DNA of 64,000 bases from Orientallactaga sibirica (GCA_036365145.1 JAEOAD010002231.1:1426001-1490000), one strand, 5' to 3'; shown: positions 1-10,161, counted from the stretch's first letter. Program-made: numbers and translations. The notes: generated by a model from the sequence alone, not told the origin.

Positions 1-362
1 GGAAAGAGAGGCGGGCAGGGGCCAGGGCAGTCCTAACCGCTCAGCTCCGCGGAGCCCGCGCGCTGCAGCCACTGAGGGGCGCGCGCCGGGGCTGCGGTGC
101 GGTGCGGCGCACGACCATCATGGAGCACCCTCACGCCTGCCCTGCCGCCCGCAACCTAGGTTCCTTAGAGAGATGCTAAGCGTTTCTTAGGGGTGAGGCT
201 GGGGCCGGGTAAGGCCCTGGATCCTACCCGGAGAAAGAGGATCCGGAGCGCAGCCGCGGGAGCCGGGCACCGGCGGGGAGGAGGATGGCATGGCGCCTTA
301 TCAGATAACCCCGGCGGGCATTTGCGGGCCCCGCGATGGTAACCCTAGGAGAGTAAATACAG

Positions 363-370
363 CCACGTGG
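363..370. promoter_or_regulatory. Palindromic E-box CCACGTGG (first of two)
   Basis: A perfect CACGTG core flanked by C and G inside the CpG island. This is the preferred site class of bHLH-ZIP factors such as MYC/MAX and USF. An identical octamer lies 78 bases downstream. Binding is inferred only. Confidence 0.5.
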
Positions 371-440
371 GTGCCTGCGCGAGGAAGCCGCGAGCCCCGC
401 CGCGCCCGCGCCTGCGCGCACTCGCGAGGGCTGCTAAGCT

Positions 441-448
441 CCACGTGG
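441..448. promoter_or_regulatory. Palindromic E-box CCACGTGG (second of two)
   Basis: An identical copy of the octamer at 363-370. A third CACGTGG, with a G before the core, is at 1146-1153 outside the CpG-dense part. Confidence 0.5.
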
Positions 449-560
449 GGGTGGACCCTGATATCCGACACTCCGTGGCCACTCCGGGTCAGCAGCTGGA
501 AAAACCTCCTGAGCACATCCGGTAGAAAAGTCCTGACACCCAAATGATTTCACCGAAGGC

Positions 561-1828
561 CCTTACCTTCCAGAGAAAGTTGGGGAGCATGCCCTTTTAC
601 CTTAAATGGCATCTTTCTGCCCTCCACCCCCACCCCAAAGAAAGTGCGTGGTTTGGGGGGCGGGGACATTTTGAGTTTAAAGATCAATTTTAAACACCTC
701 TAAGTTACCTAGTCTGTCCCGATGGCAGGGGTGAGTACGCACTGAGGACGCTGGGGGCCTGGGTTCTGAGCACAGGAAGAAGGGGTACTGTATTAACTGA
801 GGACGGGGGTAGGTTGACCCAACCTCAACCCCAAGGTCTGTGCCGGTGACCACCGGGGAAGGAGGTCATTGGGAGTACACACATCTTAAGAACCAAACAC
901 AGTCCAAACTCGCAGGCCTTTTACCAAACCCTATTTGCAGAGCATCCTCTTTCTACTCGGTTCGTTTGGTCTTCCTTCCACGAATTTCCACTCACCTCAC
1001 GTTTTCTAGGCTTTCCTGGTCGTGGTGGTGGTGGGGGGGGTTGGAAACCGAGAACCCCAGGCAGGGCTTGCTAATCACGCCTCGGTGGAAGTGGGCACAA
1101 GCCGACCCACGGAAAATGGTGCAGGGGTGAAGATACCGCTGATTTGCACGTGGTTGAGTCGGGCGGGTGGCGGTTACCAAAAACTGGTATTAATTGGGCT
1201 ATCTTTTAGATGTCTATAAACCCAACTCTCAACTTTTCCTCCCTTTAACCACAGAGCAGTAGCACTTTGCTCTGCTGAGCCTGAACTGAGACAGCCCAAG
1301 CAGTGCCACCTCGGCTGGGACAAGACGGCTCTAAGGGCAATTTCCTTAAGACCCCAATAGAGTGGTTGGCTTGTTTATATTTCAAGTTGCCATTTCTGTT
1401 TGCCAAATGGTGTTTCAGCTGGCTTTTAATCAGAACCAGTTGAAGTGAACAGTTGTTGAAAACACTATCAAAGCTACCAACCCTTTTAACTCCAATTCCT
1501 ATCAGGTTAGGCGCCCTCTTCAAGAAGCCTTGGTGGCTTTTGGTAACCATAGGCCAGAGCGGCCTGTCATCCCCCAATGGACTACATTTGTGGTGTTATT
1601 GTTATCCATCGTGCTTTCCTTTCAGTCCCAAGAAGTTAAGAATCGCCCCAGAATACATGTTGAAAAGATTTTCCAGAACTATTCGTAGCCTGTCCTTACA
1701 TTGTTACAAAATAGACAGGGTGACTTGCACCTAAACCTGTTCCTTTGAATGACCAGTGGACACATTTACAATTATTGTCACAGATTCTAAAATGATCTTT
1801 CTTTGGGGGTGGGAATTCATGCCATTAG
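561..1828 (+). other. LEF1: LEF1 intron 1, 3' part
   Basis: Unique-looking intronic DNA leading to the exon 2 acceptor. I see no SINE, no exon 1 coding sequence and no convincing additional exon. A G-rich run sits near 1022-1042. The acceptor at 1827-1828 is preceded by a weak, purine-interrupted polypyrimidine tract (G run at about 1804-1813). Confidence 0.7.
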
Positions 1829-1895
1829 GTGGTGAGACAAGCACAAACCTCTCAGGAGTCCTACCATGACAAGACCAGAGAACACCCTGATGAAG
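1829..1895 (+). CDS. LEF1: LEF1 exon 2 (coding, internal)
   Basis: LEF1 is the HMG-box DNA-binding partner of beta-catenin in nuclear Wnt signalling. The 67-base exon encodes VVRQAQTSQESYHDKTREHP then D-E and the first base of a Gly codon. This matches the LEF1 stretch just after the beta-catenin-binding region (human: ARQAQTSQEPYHDKAREHPD). It is bounded by AG at 1827-1828 and GTAAGA from 1896. The split Gly codon is completed exactly by exon 3, so both exons read in one frame. There is no start codon; this is an internal coding segment. Upstream pyrimidines are poor for an acceptor, so inclusion may depend on exonic enhancers (inference). The match to LEF1 rather than TCF7, TCF7L1 or TCF7L2 is clear from the QAQTSQE and YHDK residues. 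Confidence 0.96.
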
Positions 1896-1971
1896 GTAAG
1901 AAACCTGATTCTATTTCTACCAACCTTACCATAGGACATGCACAATTCAAATGTACAGGTTTATTTTGCCA

Positions 1972-1978
1972 CTTTGAT
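1972..1978 (+). promoter_or_regulatory. TCF/LEF motif CTTTGAT in LEF1 intron 2
   Basis: An exact CTTTGAT heptamer about 200 bases upstream of the TATA-like sequence in the same intron. A heptamer occurs often by chance, so only its position makes it noteworthy. It would fit LEF/TCF feedback on the short-form promoter. Confidence 0.35.
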
Positions 1979-2142
1979 TTGAGTTCACCAGGCAGTACCA
2001 AGTCTGATAAGACTATGTAGACTAAGTCCACTATTTTAACAAATCAAGAAAGAAAATCCAGGAAATGTAATGCTTATTTCTCATGTATATATTGCACCAT
2101 TTTAAAACTGTCCATGGATGAGTGCTGGCCCGTTGGATTTCT

Positions 2143-2185
2143 ATTGGCTTCCATATTCTTAGGGAAAAGGGAATGCTTATATAAG
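2143..2185 (+). promoter_or_regulatory. LEF1: Candidate core of LEF1 promoter P2 (inverted CCAAT, CCATATT, TATATAAG)
   Basis: Within 43 bases there is ATTGG (inverted CCAAT, 2143-2147), CCATATT (YY1-like, 2151-2157) and TATATAAG (2178-2185) in conventional promoter order. Transcription would start near 2205-2215 and run into exon 3, where an in-frame Met-Met pair could initiate a protein lacking the beta-catenin-binding domain. Motifs are seen directly. The link to P2 rests on the published location of P2 in intron 2 and on inference. Confidence 0.4.
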
Positions 2186-3211
2186 GAGTATTTTTGAACA
2201 AGAATAATTTTGGATTTCCATCTGCAAAGTTTCTACTTCACTACCTGCTTGTTACAGTGAGAAGGTGGGCATTGAAGCTTAGTAAAACAGAATTTACTTG
2301 TAAAAATACACAATTTACAATTAGCTACATGTATCAAATGACAGACTTCCCCCCCATGTCTGATCCTTGCCAAACATATGCATTATTTATAATATATATT
2401 AATGTTAGATTTCAGGAGAGCTTGTTGTGACTTGAGTCAGATGACCAGTAGAGTTCACTTGGTTCACTTGTCAGTCCATTGGCATTTCTGGTGTTCATTT
2501 ACTTAGTAATTGACATTACCAGAATGGAGTGTTTGTACATTCAGTGTGTCAGCCAGGAGGAGGGAAGAGAAATATATATTAGATTTTTTTACTCAGCAAC
2601 AAAGTAGTCACACAATTAAAGAGAACAAACATTTTTTGGCAGAATGATGTAAGTTTAGCACATTAAATTAAGTCTTCCATGGTTCATTCTTTACAAATTT
2701 GGCTATTTGCCCCTATACTAGAAACAATTCTCTCAGTAAAATCTAGGACTTTTTTTTTCTATAGAATTCTGGAAGCATAGGTAGAATTTTTGAGCTTGTC
2801 TAAAAGGTATATTAGTACATTTGTGTGCAGAAATAGATGACTTAGTATGTTTACATTAAGCTTAAGGTTTCTGTATGTTTTCCAGTGTTTCTGCATTTCT
2901 TAGTCCAGTTTGTTAGTATTAGAGCAAATTAAGTTAGATGGATAACACTTACTTTTGTAAAAACATCAGTCAATAGGGGAAGTAAATTGAACCACATGGT
3001 TTTTTAAACATCTGGTTTGCTGCTAAACCATTTAAGAGAATAAATTCTGTCAATCCAAAATGGGAGCATAAAAATCCAGTTACAGTATTTTATAAACAGA
3101 TATTTTATGTAACGTCTGGTTTGTCTTAGAACTGTAAGATTTTCTGATGAAAAATACAGTGAAATAAAAGGGGAGTCAACACATCGTTGATGGTTCTTTG
3201 GACTCTCTCAG

Positions 3212-3345
3212 GAAAGCATCCAGATGGAGGCCTCTACAACAAGGGACCCTCCTACTCCAGTTATTCTGGCTACATAATGATGCCAACTCTGAGCAACGAC
3301 CCCTACATGTCAAACGGATCCCTTTCTCCACCCATCCCGAGAACA
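3212..3345 (+). CDS. LEF1: LEF1 exon 3 (coding, internal)
   Basis: The 134-base exon finishes the Gly codon begun in exon 2 and then encodes 44 residues, beginning KHPDGGLYNKGPSYSSYSGY and ending NGSLSPPIPRT. This is the LEF1 context-dependent region, upstream of the HMG box, which contacts co-regulators. Borders are CTCTCTCAG before 3212 and GTGAGT from 3346, both consensus. Sequence is almost identical to human except in the loop after IMMP, where human has N-M-N-N-D and this genome has T-L-S-N-D (3286-3300), a cluster of changes in an otherwise invariant exon. The Met-Met pair (3277-3282) is a plausible start for the short isoform made from promoter P2. The reading frame is open throughout, with no sign of a pseudogene: introns are present and phases are correct. 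Confidence 0.97.
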
Positions 3346-6300
3346 GTGAGTAACATGCTGATGTTGCAAATTATTTTCAGAAGTGCAAATTAATTTGTAT
3401 TACAGCAGAATGCATATTTCTTTCTTTCTTTTTTTTTCTTTCAAACATGGGAATGCTTTCATTGTATGTGACCAGTCATTGCTAAGTAAGAGCTGCTACA
3501 AGGAACGTCCCCCTTATACCAGTGCTATCTTTGATATCTAGCATTTAGAATCTGAGTTCTTGGCTTATGGACTAAGATAATAAATAATGAATGACAAGTT
3601 ATGAAATCGAATGGAGTTAAATCAACAAATACTTGATTTTATAACTACTGTGCTCTATGTTGATGGCAGAAAAAAATGGACTTAATCTTTCAGTAACTAA
3701 GGACCAGATAGCATTCAATGTCCTTTGGAATCGGAACTGTTCAGGCTCACTGGGAGTCAGACATTCAGACTGTTACTTCGGTTTTTTACAAGTGTCTTGT
3801 TTTATTATATCAACTGCTTTTAAGATCTTTAGTGAGAGGTGGGTAAGTCATTTTTACTTCATAGTCAGTTATTGAGAAAGTTTCATTTGAAGATAACCTA
3901 ATAAAAATTGTTCCTTTTTTTTTTTTAAATCTATCTTCTGGTTCAGTTAACTTGAAGTTCTAAAAATGAGGTGGCATATAACTATGTTTTGCAGATTCAT
4001 AGTATTATGAAGAATTTCACATTTGTTATCTGGTGCTATTTCTCTCTTCATGGGAAGTAGAAACTCATGCATAGTGAGGAAGCATCCAAATGGTAACTTG
4101 TGTTCGATGTGCACGGAAACGTGCTGATGATGGAGCCCCTCTGAGAAGCATCACTCCCATGCTGGTGATGGGTTTTCACTGATTTCTAATATAGTTACCT
4201 CTCGCCACCTCCACCCATATAAACCCGATGAAAAACACCAGGGGGTCTCACTGACTCCTGGGGGGCAAATCTATGGTCCAAATGGAACCCATTGCTTCTA
4301 CAAACTAAAGTCAGTCACAAGCATATGGGAAAGGGGTGTCATTGATGCCTTAGTGACAGACTCTGGGAGCTGGGAGAGCCACCAAAGCTCAGAGAGGAAA
4401 TGGCTGGTAATCACCAGGAGCACTTGGCTACCTTCCTTATCTGGAGTCTCAATGTTGAGTGATGTTAGAGGTTTGTGTAGGTCTTGTGATTTGGGAACTA
4501 CTGCAGTTATTTTGCCATAAAATTCAAAACAGGATATTTTACTTCTTGGTTAAGGAATAAATTTTTCTAATTTTCATATAGCAGCTGTAATGGAGATCTT
4601 GTGATGTATAGGGAAAGCTCTCTTGTTTTAAACAATTCAGATATTTAACAATAGTTAATATGTCTGAGTGGTATGTGAAATCTTCTATCTAAAAAGTGAA
4701 TCAATTAATAAAAAGCAAGTATAGTTTATTATTTAGAAACTATCACCCAAAAATGCTTCTGTATTTTAAATCTTGTAAAAGATTTTGTTGCACTAGATTG
4801 ACAATATCAGAAATTCCTTTTATAATTGAGTAGGGTTTTTCTGGAGGGGGGGGTGCATAGAGAACATATTTTGGATAAGGAAAAACTGAAGATCTTGTGG
4901 AAAGGTTGTATGGGACAATAAATAATCTTTCCAAATCAAGTTACAGTTTTGCTTATAACAAAGCTGCTGAAATGGCCTAATACGTTTTAGCTATGCACAC
5001 AGTTGGTGCCTATTTGTGGATTACTTCTTAGAAAGGTCAGATACTTTTTCTAAACAAAACATATGGAAAAGTGAAAACTTACTGGCATTCATAAATGAAA
5101 AATAATCCCTTAGAATAACGATCATCACCCTTCCCTCTTTAAGCTGGCATACTGCTTATGTCTCTGCAGTCTCTTTGCCTAACTCCCCTGATGTACTCAT
5201 CACTGAGATTTTTTTTCCAGTTTTCTTTCTTCATCCCTCCCCCTCTTTTTCTTTTTCTCTTTTTTCCAATACTAGCCTTGCACATGCTAGACAAGTGCTC
5301 TGCCACAAAAGTGTATCTCAGCCCCATTTTGAAATGTTGATAGACTGGAAGGTGTTTGGTGTTAGTATATGTATGAAAATGTTGAGCTCAGTGAATCTGC
5401 CCCTCACTGCTTAGGAAAGATTTGTGGGCAGGATAAATGTCATTAGGTAAAGAGTGGAATGAAGGGGTGTGATCTGAAAATGGTTACCTTGTTATCTGAT
5501 GGCCAGGTTTTTTTTTTAACCTTACATGTAAGAGTACTCATTTTAGCTATGTTTTCTTGAGATATTCTACAGTTTGCACAATTCCAGAAGCTTTTCAGTT
5601 TTAACCACAAAGCTATGTCAATTTTTTTTAAAGGTCCAACCGAAGTGAGTTACAATTTTTGGTTTTTCAATACCTCACAGCTGTTTGTAATGTGTCTGAC
5701 ATCAAAAACTTTAAACCGGAAGGCAGCCTCTCCACCCCCAACCACACTTCCGCTTTCTTACCCCTTCAAGTCTGTCCTTAGCAGGACTGTTTGTGTCACT
5801 GAAATCAGCAACGATAGACCCTCATCAAGGGTGCCAGGAGCAGGGTGACCATTTGTGTTAGGATGTAGAGTGGGAGCATTCGGAGGGATATCCCTGTGAC
5901 TTGAATTTGCATTACAAACAATTGCCTGTGTTTATTGCATCTGCTGGCAGACAACGTGTGAGGACTGGAGAAATATCTAGGGGTGGGGGACCTGCATAGA
6001 GTTCTGTTTGTGTGTAAATAGTTAATCCTGAGAATTCCAGCTGCTGCCAACTGGCAAGACAAATGCTTCTGCTAGATTCCCACCTTAAGGTTTCTATACA
6101 CTTTCCTTTCCTTTTTAGATGACACTGGCATATACAAGGTCCCACAGGTTTTGTTTACCTGCACCCTAGGCACCATATCATCTATTCAGGAGAACCATTT
6201 CACTTTGGGGAGGAAATTTTAATTGGCAAATGATCTCCTGTTAGACATGGAATTTTTAAGGGAGTGAGTTTCTAAACTGAAAAGCTTATGAATGAATCTC

Positions 6301-7391
6301 TCTTGGCATTTTTAATGAGGGTTCTTAGTTCCTGACAAGTTCAGCGCCAGGAGAAAGCACCTGTGACGACCGGCTTGGTGTCAGCATGCGCACTGCAAGC
6401 ACAGAAAGCCTTGGCTTGCATTGGTTTTCTGCAGAGGCCTGTTAAATATTTCAGAGCCAGCACCCTGGAGAGTTTATTAAAAACATACTCCCAAACCTTT
6501 CTTTCTCTGAAGCTTATTTATGAAAATCCCTATAGGCCAATGGTAGAGTATTAAAAGAAGAAGGGGGAAAAAATCCCAAACAACAGTTCTTTACATCCCA
6601 AGCTCAGTCTTGGCAATTGTGTGTCTGAACAGCGTGTGAACACTGAGCTTGGCTGGTTTAACATAGGAAAGTCCCCACTGGGGTAATGCCCCATGGTGGT
6701 TATTCATCTTGGGTGTCAAACTTCCATTTGTCCCTCATGCAGCCCAAATGGTTAACACCTTCGAAGAGAGCCTTCGCATTTCTCTTCTGATGCCTGGGGA
6801 GGAAGGAGCAGCAGGCAGTGCAGGAAGCTGCTCAGTCCCACCAAACCACAGCCGCTCCTGGCTCCTGGCCGTGCAGAGCTGCAAACTTCCTTTCTGGTCC
6901 TCTGTGATCTTTCTTTCTCAGAGTAAATTTTTAGATGGAAAAGGAAGATGGTTGTGTCTTCATTTCAGCTATCTTTTATGTAGGAATCGCTATGAAAATG
7001 TCATGGGCATTCGTTTTGAATTATTTAGAATGACTAAGTTCTGTTATTTAAAATGACTTTTCCTTAAGGAAATCAACATTTTGATTTCTGAATCACAGAA
7101 ACTGTGCCCGTGATCACTTCATCTTATTTCCAACCCCCATTATCTGCATTTGCTTACAAGTAGCTAAGATTTGATTGTGTCATTGTTCATACCTGGCACT
7201 AAGGAGGAATTTTCTGATCAGTAAGCCTGTGAATACCACTGTGTCAGCCTTGCATTGCTTTGAAACTGATTGGAAAAATAATCACTCAGGGAATAGAGAT
7301 TGTGGCTAATGTCTCAAGCAAGGTTTTACGAAAGAGGGACTTCTTATTGGAAGGGGCTACTTGATTGGATTTATTGACAAATTATTATTAC
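3346..7391 (+). other. LEF1: LEF1 intron 3, 5' end, nearly repeat-free
   Basis: About 4 kb of mostly unique AT-rich intron after exon 3. The only interspersed repeat I recognise is a short ID fossil at 5264-5325. Homopyrimidine tracts occur at 3419-3441, 3916-3927 and 5211-5267. No further exon was found. The low SINE content, shared with introns 1 and 2, fits a gene-proximal regulatory zone. Confidence 0.6.
5264..5325 (-). repeat. ID-type SINE fragment
   Basis: Reads in reverse as the tRNA-Ala-like ID core (GGGGCTGAGATACAC, then the AGAGCACTTGTCTAGC region). It is diverged and preceded by a CT-rich stretch. Confidence 0.6.
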
Positions 7392-7587
7392 CTTTTAAAT
7401 ATTTTATTTATTTGAAAGCAGAGAGAGAGAGAGAATGGCTTCGCCAGGGCCTCCAGCTGCTGCAGATAAACTCCAGGTGCAGGCACCACTTTGTACATCT
7501 GGCTTTACATGGGTACTGGGGAATCAAACCTGGTTCGTTAGGCCTTGCAGGCAAGCACCTTAACCGCGGAACCATCTTACTAACCCC
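7392..7587 (-). repeat. B2-like tRNA-derived SINE
   Basis: The first intronic B2-like SINE after the exons. The pattern reads backwards on the + strand: TATTTATTTGAAA tail, GA-rich run, body CCAGGGCCTCCAGCTGCTGC, then the tRNA head with B box (GGGGAATCAAACCTGG) and a diverged 5' end at 7570-7587. Confidence 0.9.
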
Positions 7588-8282
7588 TACTTCACCACCC
7601 AATTATTTTTTATTTTCTAATTTCATTTGTTTATAAAGCTGAGTAAATTGACTTTTTCTATTTACTGCAAGTATAGGGTAAGTTTTCACATTTGTATTCT
7701 ATGTCATATCTATATGCAGATATCAGGAATGAATGCATAAGAAAGTTCCCTGGAGCCCCTGGCTATGCAGTCTGATACCATCCTAACTAGACTGCTATGA
7801 AATTAGGAGCTATTGTCATTTCTCTCTCAGATATCTTAGGTCTCTATGACCAACAGTTTGTTTACTCACTCCCCGGGAGTCATACACTCTGTGACCTTTC
7901 AGAAGCTCACCCTATATCTCTATAACTGATCCTTCCTTAGATATTCTTTTGAAATGACCCTATTAGTTTCTTGTTCATTTATAAACACAAGAGAAGAGCC
8001 CAAAGGATAGGAACATCATTAACACAAGATCTGCGAACCAACCAAGGCAATCCTGCTTCTCTGAAGCGCTCCTCCTGCCGTCACAGGTCTCAGCTTTATT
8101 CTCATCTGTTATCCCTGGATGAGTCTCCTCTAGCTACTTTGCTCCATCATATTTTTGTCTGATTTAACAAAACAGATATAGGGTCTCACAACTGGGTCCA
8201 CCTGGCCTTGAACTTGCAGCCTCATCAGTGTGTCAGCTAGGAACATTTGTAGCTGTTGATATTTTTTTGAAAAATGAATTCT
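7588..8282 (+). other. Intronic sequence without recognised elements
   Basis: About 700 bases of intron 3 between two B2-like SINEs. I recognise no repeat, RNA or exon here. Confidence 0.5.
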
Positions 8283-8526
8283 GGGGGCTGGAGAGATGGC
8301 TTAGCAGTTAAGTGCTTGCCTGTGAAGCTTAAGGACCCCGGTTCAAGGCTCAATTCACCAGTACCCATGTAAGCCAGCTGCACAAATTGGCACATGCATC
8401 TGGAGTTCGCTTGCAGTGTCTGGAGGCCCTGGTGCACCCATTCTTTCTCTCTCTCTCTCACTCTGCCTCTTTCTTTATCTGTCTGTCACTCTCAAATAAA
8501 TAAAATAAAAAATAAAAAAATTTTTA
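8283..8526 (+). repeat. B2-like tRNA-derived SINE
   Basis: A full-length sense copy: head GGGGCTGGAGAGATGGCTTA, B box GGTTCAAGGCTC, body with CATCTGGAGTTCG, CT-rich tail and AAATAAATAAAAT end. Confidence 0.93.
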
Positions 8527-8759
8527 AAGTGAATTCTGTTCTTCAGGCAGAACCATTTGGATTTATGTGGGTTTTATTAGTCAGATCCCTCCAGTTTTCT
8601 CAGGGTCCTTCACGTACACATATTTTTAAAAATTTATCTTCTTCAGTTATGTGTTATAGATATGAGGATTCCTAACTCAAAATTCTGATAACTTAGCTGG
8701 ACATTTTGCAGAATATTACCAGAGAGAGTATAGGTTATAAAGTCTCTAAAAATGCATCT

Positions 8760-8944
8760 GGGCTGGGAAGGTAGCTCAGCAGTTAAAGGTGCTTGCTTGC
8801 AAAGCTTGCTGGCCTAGGTTCCGTTTCTCAGTACCCATGTAAAGCCAGCAGCACAAAATGGCACATACATCTAGAGATTGTAGTGGCAAGCAGCCCTGGC
8901 ACACCCATAAATTCTGCCCCCCCAAATAAATAAATAATTTTTTA
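8760..8944 (+). repeat. B2-like tRNA-derived SINE, diverged
   Basis: Sense copy with a GGGCTGGGAAGGTAGCTCAG head and a CCCAAATAAATAAAT end. The CT-rich region before the tail is nearly lost, indicating an older copy. Confidence 0.88.
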
Positions 8945-9315
8945 AAGAAGGATTTAACATACGATACTTGAGCTAGACCTCTAAAAAAGTGAAATTATGC
9001 ACTTGCTCTGTGTACCTCACTATCAAATCTCACTAGGAAATGGTACTCAGTGCCTTCAGTCTATGTGTGTAAGACTCCATGGGCAGCCCAAAGCAAGAAA
9101 GAGTTCAGGTTGCCTCCACCATTTCAGCATTCATAGGGGAATACACTGGCAGTTAGTTTTACCTTTGTAGCTCCCTAGGGGCCATCAAATCCTTAAGACA
9201 CTAACCAAGGAGTCAAGCATGGCTCTTGATGACAGGTTTGCAGAATCAAATTTTGACCTTCACCTTCATAATTTATTATTGGGATGATATTAAATTCACT
9301 GTAGTAAAGATGACT

Positions 9316-9530
9316 AGCTGGGCCTGGTGTCACAGACCAGTAATTAAAGCTACTCAGGAGACTGAGGCAAGAGGATCACAAGCTTAAGGCCTGAGCTACA
9401 AGGTAAGCCTGGGAAACAGTGCAATTTGTCTCCAAAAGAAAAGATAAAAAGAGGTCTAGGGATGTCGCTCAGTGGTAGAGTACTTGCCAAACATGCACAG
9501 GACCCTGGGCTCATTACCAGTACCGCAAAA

Positions 9531-9573
<43 letters not shown>

Positions 9574-9576
9574 AAA
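9316..9576 (+). repeat. B1-dID dimeric SINE with long AAAT tail
   Basis: The left half (9316-9440) is a 7SL-derived B1-type monomer (AGCTGGGCCTGGTGTCAC... CTACTCAGGAGACTGAGG). It is joined through an A-rich linker to an ID tRNA-like unit (9453-9525, GTCGCTCAGTGGTAGAGTAC). The tail has become an (AAAT)n microsatellite at 9526-9576. The order B1 then ID matches the dimeric B1-dID family known from squirrels, dormice and other rodents. Confidence 0.8.
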
Positions 9577-9769
9577 TTATAAGGCAGCTTATTGCTACTC
9601 TACTGAACACAGAAAGACTGAACGAAGAGGTTGGTGTAGGGCAGCTCTGACATGAAAGAGAAGTGAGTGGCTTTAGGGTAACTTCTCATTTTCTTATTGC
9701 AAGATTCTCCACAAAATAGTTATTTAAATAAAAAGTTTAAATCTAGTTAAAGACCTTTACATTTTTCTG

Positions 9770-9957
9770 TTTAGTTATTTGAGTGCATATGCACGCATAC
9801 GCACGTATGTGCGTGCATGCATGTATGGGCATGCCAGTGTCTCTTCTTGTTGCAAATGAATGTCCATCTGGTTTTCCGTAGGTGGTTGGGGAGTTGAACT
9901 CAGGTCAGTAGGCTTTGCAAGCAATCACCTTTAACTACTGAGTCATCTCTCTGCCTC
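9770..9957 (-). repeat. B2-like tRNA-derived SINE, diverged
   Basis: The reverse head ends in TGAGTCATCTCTCTGCC, with a diverged body. The GA-rich tail section has been replaced by a GCAT/GCGT purine-pyrimidine alternating stretch at 9785-9830. Confidence 0.8.
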
Positions 9958-10003
9958 AAAATTTTTAATTATTTTCTTTTTCTTTTTTGTTTCTTTTTCT
10001 TTT

Positions 10004-10161
10004 TCTTTTTTTTTTTTTTTTTTTGGTTTTTCAAGGTAGGGTTTCACTCTAGTCCAGGCTGACTTGGAATTCACTATGTTGTCTCAGGGTGGCTTCGAAC
10101 TCATGGTGATCCTCCTACCTCCCGATTGCTGGGATTAAAGGCATGTGCCACCACACCTGGA
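10004..10161 (-). repeat. B1 SINE
   Basis: Antisense B1 with a poly-T tract (10006-10024) followed by GGTTTTTCAAGGTAGGG and the B1 body, ending at CACCACACCTGG. It sits inside a run of four antisense SINEs. Confidence 0.93.

Larger units (their letters stand above)
1..560. promoter_or_regulatory. LEF1: CpG island, probably the 3' flank of the LEF1 main promoter
   Basis: The first 470 bases are very GC-rich and full of undepleted CpG, and the CpG density falls away sharply after about 550, which is the usual profile of a promoter CpG island. The LEF1 exon 1 coding sequence (beta-catenin-binding N terminus) is not here, so this is most likely the part of the island that extends into intron 1. 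It contains two identical CCACGTGG E-boxes (363-370 and 441-448) and a CTCGCGAG palindrome (421-428). Several short ORFs cross it, but they overlap on both strands, as GC-rich DNA produces by chance. Whether transcription starts inside it cannot be told from sequence alone. Confidence 0.75.
1896..3211 (+). other. LEF1: LEF1 intron 2, expected site of alternative promoter P2
   Basis: A 1.3 kb AT-rich intron without recognisable transposons. In human LEF1 the second promoter, producing the short form that lacks the beta-catenin-binding domain, is described in intron 2. Candidate elements here are a CTTTGAT TCF/LEF motif (1972-1978), an inverted CCAAT box (2143-2147), a YY1-type CCATATT (2151-2157) and a TATATAAG (2178-2185). 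Intron identity follows from the flanking exons; the promoter role is inferred. Confidence 0.85.

Noticed and set aside
1..560. LEF1 exon 1 or a small ORF in the CpG island
   Set aside because: No beta-catenin-binding-region codons (such as the D-L-A-D-I-K-S-S-L stretch) are present. The ORFs overlap on both strands and have no family match I know.
4100..4180. C/D snoRNA-like GCTGATGATGG followed by CTCTGAG
   Set aside because: The putative C and D boxes are only about 13 bases apart and there is no terminal stem, so a box C/D RNA is not supported.
7392..7587. tRNA genes, suggested by A- and B-box-like sequences here and in about 40 similar places
   Set aside because: These are tRNA-derived SINE heads with degenerate cloverleaf arms and SINE bodies attached, not functional tRNA genes.
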